This document shows, piece after piece, positions 6,030 to 9,351 of a stretch of DNA of 9,351 nucleotides (positions are counted from its first letter, which is position 1; every line of letters begins with the position of its first letter). Source of the stretch: Streptosporangiaceae bacterium. GTDB taxonomy: Bacteria; Actinomycetota; Actinomycetes; Streptosporangiales; Streptosporangiaceae. The DNA is taken from the NCBI GenBank assembly GCA_025934635.1, contig JAICWX010000337.1:1-9351 (forward strand), in the 5' to 3' direction. The notes beneath the pieces are model-generated. The model made no database searches. It was not told the DNA's origin and worked only from the letters and a program-made list of their open reading frames with translations. The position numbers and the translations under genes were made by a program.

Positions 6030-7373
6030 ATGAAGTTCAGTCCCGCCGTCCGCGTCGCCGCCGTCGCGACGGCGGCCATCGCGGCCGTTTACGTGATCGG
6101 GGCCGTCGCGTTCAACCTGGTCCTGGCCCGGCACATGACCGGCCAGGCCGACGAACGGCTGGCCGCGCGGCTGGTCGCGGCCCGCCACGATCCGGACGCC
6201 GTCCGCCAGCGGGTGACCGCGCCTAGCCGTCCCCCGCGGCTGGATCTCGGGGACGTCGACGCCGACTCCGCGCCGGTGTTCCTGTGGGCGGCGGACGTCA
6301 GGGGAAAGGCCACCCGGCATAGCCCCGCCGCTCCCGCCCTGCCGGCGGCGCTGCTGGCCGGCCCCCCGTCGCGCGAGGGCTACGCGTTCACCGCCAGCCT
6401 CGCCTCGCTGGGCCCGTTCCGGCTGAAGCTGGCCAGGGACCGCGACGGCTGGCTGGTCGCGGGCCAGAGCGTGGCCGGCGACGCGCACACCCGCCGCCTG
6501 CTGCTCTACGGCGAGATCATCGGCGGACCGCTCCTGCTGCTCGCGGTGTTCGGCGGCCTGCTCGTAGTCGGCCTGCGCGCGCTGGCCCCGGTCGAGCAGT
6601 CGCGGCGCCGCCAGCTCGAGTTCACCGCCGACGCCTCGCACGAGCTGCGCACCCCGCTCAGCGTGATCCGGGCCGAGGCCGACGTGGCCCTGTCCGCCCC
6701 GCGCGAGGCCGGCGAGTACCGCGACGCGCTGGGCCGGATCCAGGACGAGAGCCGGCGGCTGCGCCAGCTGGTGGACGACATGCTCTGGCTGGCCCGGTTC
6801 GACGCCCGGCCGCCGCCGCCCGGCGACGAGCCGGTCGACCTGGTCACCTTGGCCCAGGCCTGCGCGGACCGGTTCCGTGCCGTCGGCCCCGCGATCAGCG
6901 CGGAGACCCCGGACGGCGCGGTGCTGATCAGTGCGCCGCCGGAGTGGATCGACCGGCTGGCCGGCGTCCTGGTCGACAACGCCTGCCGCCACGCCGGCCC
7001 GGACGGCCACGTCCGCATCGAGGTCCGCGCCCAGGGCAACCGGGTCAGCCTCATCGTCGAAGACAGCGGCCCCGGCATCCCCCCAGCCGAACGCGCCCAC
7101 CTCTTCGACCGCTTCCACCGCGTCAACCCGGACGCCGCCGTCACCAGCCCAGCAGCCAGCCAAGACGCCCCCAACCAGGGAGTCTCCGGCCAAGGCGGCG
7201 CCGGCCAAGGCGTCTCCGGCCAGGGCGGCGCCGGCCTGGGCCTGGCCATCGGCGACTCGATCGTCCGCTCCACCGGCGGCCGCTGGCACGTCGCCGATTC
7301 CCCCCTCGGCGGCGCCCTCCTCTCCGTCTCCTGGCGCCACTCCCAGCCCCACCGCACCCCCCACCCCGCCTAA
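6030..7373 (+). CDS. Two-component sensor histidine kinase without HAMP domain
   Basis: A 447-residue membrane kinase expected to phosphorylate the regulator encoded just upstream. TM1 is about 8-33, an extracytoplasmic sensor region about 34-156, and TM2 about 157-184. Only some ten residues separate TM2 from the DHp helix, so there is no HAMP domain. The H-box is FTADASHELRTPLS (His204). The ATPase domain has the N-box VDNACRHA (Asn317), G1 box EDSGPGIP (Asp345), F-box LFDRF (359-363) and G2 box GLGLAI (402-407). Between F and G2 the ATP lid is lengthened by about 25-30 residues, including two copies of QGVSGQGGAG. The start at ATG 6030 has a weak GAGGG site at 6015-6019. The open frame continues upstream but overlaps the regulator in another frame. 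The sensed signal is unknown. Confidence 0.93.
   Translation: MKFSPAVRVAAVATAAIAAVYVIGAVAFNLVLARHMTGQADERLAARLVAARHDPDAVRQRVTAPSRPPRLDLGDVDADSAPVFLWAADVRGKATRHSPAAPALPAALLAGPPSREGYAFTASLASLGPFRLKLARDRDGWLVAGQSVAGDAHTRRLLLYGEIIGGPLLLLAVFGGLLVVGLRALAPVEQSRRRQLEFTADASHELRTPLSVIRAEADVALSAPREAGEYRDALGRIQDESRRLRQLVDDMLWLARFDARPPPPGDEPVDLVTLAQACADRFRAVGPAISAETPDGAVLISAPPEWIDRLAGVLVDNACRHAGPDGHVRIEVRAQGNRVSLIVEDSGPGIPPAERAHLFDRFHRVNPDAAVTSPAASQDAPNQGVSGQGGAGQGVSGQGGAGLGLAIGDSIVRSTGGRWHVADSPLGGALLSVSWRHSQPHRTPHPA
7176..7235 (+). repeat. Two 30-bp direct repeats in the kinase ATP lid
   Basis: Units 7176-7205 and 7206-7235 both encode QGVSGQGGAG (residues 383-392 and 393-402). They differ at three bases, all silent. 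Each unit splits into two related pentapeptides, QGVSG and QGGAG. The final Gly is also the first Gly of the G2 box GLGL. Confidence 0.9.
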
Positions 7374-7430
7374 CCCGCCGCATCCGGGAGCCCCGGGGAG
7401 CCGCCCCGCCATTTCGCGCCGCCCGTGCAT

Positions 7431-7494
7431 TTTCTTCATGATCGCGAGGAGTTCACTACGTTTCCTGATATAAAACCCTTCGCGATCATGGAAA
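7431..7494. repeat. AT-rich palindromic element between convergent kinase genes
   Basis: CATGATCGCGA (7437-7447) and its exact reverse complement TCGCGATCATG (7480-7490) form a perfect 11-bp inverted repeat. With a 2-nt bulge it extends outward through TTTC (7431-7434) and GAAA (7491-7494). It extends inward by a G-U and a G-C pair. The 32-bp interior is strikingly AT-rich for this genome (it contains TTTCCTGATATAAAACC). Both kinase genes end here, so it may act as a two-way terminator, but the loop is long and neither side has a T-run. A dispersed palindromic repeat or MITE-like insertion is the main alternative. It sits inside the 127-bp gap 7374-7500, where I see nothing else. Confidence 0.75.
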
Positions 7495-7500
7495 TCCGCC

Positions 7501-8886
7501 TCATGACGTGAGTGGCAGCCTGACCACGACGCGCAGCCCGGGCCCGGCACCGTCCGAAACGGCGTCACTCAAAGAAGCCGAGCCGCCGTGCGCCTCGGCC
7601 GTCGAACGCACGATGGCCAGTCCCAGCCCGGCGCCTTCCTCCCCGGTCCGGTCCCGCGCGTTGTCCAGCCGCGTGAACCGGCCGAAAACCCGCTCGCGAT
7701 CCGGAACCGGGATCCCCGGCCCGTCATCGGTCACGGTGAGCACCGCCCACCCCGCCTCCGACCGCACCGACACGCACACCGAACTGGCCGCGTGCCGGAC
7801 CGCGTTGTCCAGCAGGTTCACCAGCAGCCGCCGCAGTGCATCCTGGTCACCCGAGACAACGCACGCCTCCGTGACAGCAGACGGCGCCGTGACCTGCACC
7901 GGGACCCGGGCCGTGGCGTAGCCCGCCGCGGCCGAGGCGCCCAGCGCGGCCAGGTCGACCGGCGTGCGCCGCAGCGGCTGGCCGTCCAGCCGGGCCAGCA
8001 GCAGCAGGTCCTCGGCCAGCCGGGCCAGCCGCAGCGTGTCCGCGTGCACGTCGCGCGCCGTCTCGGCCCAGTCCACGCCGTCCGGGTAATCGAGCGCCAC
8101 CTCGAGCTGGGCCCGGATGCTGGCAATCGGGCTGCGCAGCTCGTGCGCGGTGTCCGAGACCAGGTCCCGCTGCCGCTGCTGCGCGTCGGCCAGCCGGGAC
8201 AGCATGTCATTCAGCGTGATCGCCAGCGCCCGTACCTCGTCCCGGGCGGGCGGCACCGGCAGGTCGCGCGGGCGCCCGGTCCCGCTCACCGAGGCGGCGC
8301 CCCGGCGCAGCTCGGCGATCGGCCGCAGCGTGTATCCGGTGACCAGCCAGATGGCCAGCGCCAGCAGGCCGAACAGCAGCGGCGTCCCGATGAACAGCGC
8401 CCGGGCCAGCGTCGCCAGGCTGTCGTGGACCTGGGCGAAGGAGACCGCGGCGACGACGACATGCTGGCCGCGGGCCGGGACGGCCACCACCCGGAGCACC
8501 GACGGCAGCCCCAGCGGCGGCCCGGCCAGCATCCGCGCCTGCCCGGTCCGCGCCGCCAGCCGGGCCTGCGCGGGCGGCAGCATCGGCACCAGCCGGTCCG
8601 CGCCCGGGGAGGTGTTGACGATCCGGCCCTGCGCGTTGAGCACCTGGACGGTGACCGTGTCCGGCGGTACCGGCACCGGGCTGGGCAGCCGGCCCTGGTC
8701 CAGCAGCGCGGCCACCTCGACCGCGCCCTGCCGGGCCGAGACGTCGAGCCCGTCGATCAGCGCTACCCGCAGGGCGCTGGCCAGCAGCACCGCCGCCAGC
8801 GCGAGCGCGACCGCCAGGCCGGCCGAGGTGACCATCGTCAGCCGGGCCCGCAGGCTCCGCCGCCGCCACCACCCGGCCAGCTTCAC
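7501..8886 (-). CDS. Two-component sensor histidine kinase with HAMP domain
   Basis: A 461-residue membrane kinase of classical layout. It has a basic N-terminus (WWRRRSLRARL), TM1 about 17-42, an extracytoplasmic sensor region about 43-158, TM2 about 160-184, and HAMP about 184-236 (TLRPIAELRRGA…RDEVRALAITLNDML). The DHp H-box is LVSDTAHELRSPIAS (His248). The ATPase domain has the N-box LLDNAVRHA (Asn361), G1 box TDDGPGIP (387-393), F-box VFGRF (400-404) and G2 box GAGLGLAI (418-425). All catalytic motifs are intact and the ATP lid is of normal length. The GTG start is 2 bp after the stop of the upstream regulator gene, so the two are one transcript and probably translationally coupled. It ends tail-to-tail with the other kinase. 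The signal is unknown. Confidence 0.94.
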   Translation of the reverse strand: MKLAGWWRRRSLRARLTMVTSAGLAVALALAAVLLASALRVALIDGLDVSARQGAVEVAALLDQGRLPSPVPVPPDTVTVQVLNAQGRIVNTSPGADRLVPMLPPAQARLAARTGQARMLAGPPLGLPSVLRVVAVPARGQHVVVAAVSFAQVHDSLATLARALFIGTPLLFGLLALAIWLVTGYTLRPIAELRRGAASVSGTGRPRDLPVPPARDEVRALAITLNDMLSRLADAQQRQRDLVSDTAHELRSPIASIRAQLEVALDYPDGVDWAETARDVHADTLRLARLAEDLLLLARLDGQPLRRTPVDLAALGASAAAGYATARVPVQVTAPSAVTEACVVSGDQDALRRLLVNLLDNAVRHAASSVCVSVRSEAGWAVLTVTDDGPGIPVPDRERVFGRFTRLDNARDRTGEEGAGLGLAIVRSTAEAHGGSASLSDAVSDGAGPGLRVVVRLPLTS

Positions 8887-8888
8887 GG

Positions 8889-9351
8889 TCAGCCGCCGTC
8901 GGCGGCCAGGCGGTAGCCGGCTCCGCGCACGGTCTGCAGAGCATGACGACCGAACGGGGTGTCGATCTTGCGTCGCACATACCCCGCGTAGACCTCGACG
9001 ATGTTGAGGTCGCCGATGGCATCCGGATCCCAGACGTGCTCGAGCAGTTCTGACTTGGCCACCACCTGGCCGGCCCGCCGCATCAGGTACTCGAGCAGCG
9101 CGAACTCCCGGGCGGTGAGCTCGATGGCGGCCTCGCCGCGGCGGACGGTCCGGGCCGCCGGGTCGAGCCGCAGGTCGCCCGCGGCCAGCACGGCCGGGCG
9201 CGGACGGGCCCCGCGGCGCAGCAGCGCGCGCAGCCGGGCGGCCAGCACCACGTAGGAGAACGGCTTGGTCATGTAGTCGTCGGCGCCGAGGTCGAGCCCG
9301 TCGGCCTGGTCGTACTCGCCGTCCTTGGCCGACAGGATCAGCACCGGCACC
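8889..9351 (-). CDS. OmpR/PhoB-family response regulator (N-terminus beyond window)
   Basis: The gene is cut by the window edge. The visible 154 residues begin in the receiver's fourth strand (VPVLILSAKDG), so the acidic pocket and phospho-Asp lie outside. The conserved Ser/Lys pair is seen in LILSAKD and YMTKPFSYVVL. A full winged-helix output domain follows, with ELTAREFALLEYLMRRAG, the recognition-helix region LNIVEVYAGYVRRKI and the end LQTVRGAGYRLA. The first in-frame valine codon (GTG, 9350) is internal, not a start. The sensor kinase gene follows after 2 bp, and the two form a second, separate two-component pair. Its regulon cannot be inferred here. Confidence 0.93.
   Translation of the reverse strand, partial: VPVLILSAKDGEYDQADGLDLGADDYMTKPFSYVVLAARLRALLRRGARPRPAVLAAGDLRLDPAARTVRRGEAAIELTAREFALLEYLMRRAGQVVAKSELLEHVWDPDAIGDLNIVEVYAGYVRRKIDTPFGRHALQTVRGAGYRLAADGG

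Noticed and set aside
6003..7568. 521-codon minus-strand open frame opposite the first kinase
   Set aside because: It is a shadow of the kinase gene that also crosses the palindromic element, with no protein family content.
7588..8916. 442-codon plus-strand open frame opposite the second kinase
   Set aside because: The kinase on the minus strand has every catalytic motif. This frame is Arg/Gln/His-rich shadow sequence.

Overview
This window is very GC-rich. Its genes use almost only G or C at the third codon position, and GTG starts are common. Together with the gene families (a decaprenyl-phosphoryl-arabinose pathway pair, CtaB, OmpR-type two-component pairs) this points to an actinobacterial chromosome. 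I cannot name a genus. I see no RNA genes, transposase, integrase, phage or CRISPR features. Apart from one AT-rich palindromic element, the window looks like core chromosome.

Layout. (1) 26-727, minus: a membrane-anchored TlpA/ResA-like thioredoxin with a six-copy pentapeptide repeat at its N-terminus, divergent from (2) 1007-2017, plus: heme O synthase CtaB. The two share a 279-bp intergenic region and fit a theme of respiratory oxidase and cytochrome maturation. (3) 2018-2218: a non-coding leader with a good ECF-sigma-like promoter and a set of mutually exclusive RNA hairpins. (4) 2219-5284, plus: a tight three-gene envelope operon. It encodes a membrane-anchored phosphodiester glycosidase (DUF2233/NAGPA) family protein, decaprenyl-phosphate phosphoribosyltransferase (UbiA family) and DprE2. 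The first two overlap by 4 bp and the third begins at the stop codon of the second. The last two are steps in making decaprenyl-phosphoryl-arabinose, the donor for cell-wall arabinan. The oxidase DprE1, which acts with DprE2, is not present. (5) 5318-7373, plus: an OmpR/PhoB-type response regulator (probably leaderless) and a HAMP-less sensor kinase with a repeat inserted in its ATP lid. (6) 7374-7500: a gap between convergent genes holding a perfect 11-bp inverted repeat around an AT-rich core. (7) 7501-9351, minus: a second, unrelated kinase/regulator pair whose regulator runs off the window end.

Points most worth a second look: the glycosidase coupled to the arabinan-donor genes, its ECF-like promoter and switch-like leader RNA, the palindromic AT-rich element, and the two in-frame repeat expansions (thioredoxin N-terminus and kinase ATP lid). 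Functional links between neighbours are inference from context. Enzyme family calls rest on visible motifs.
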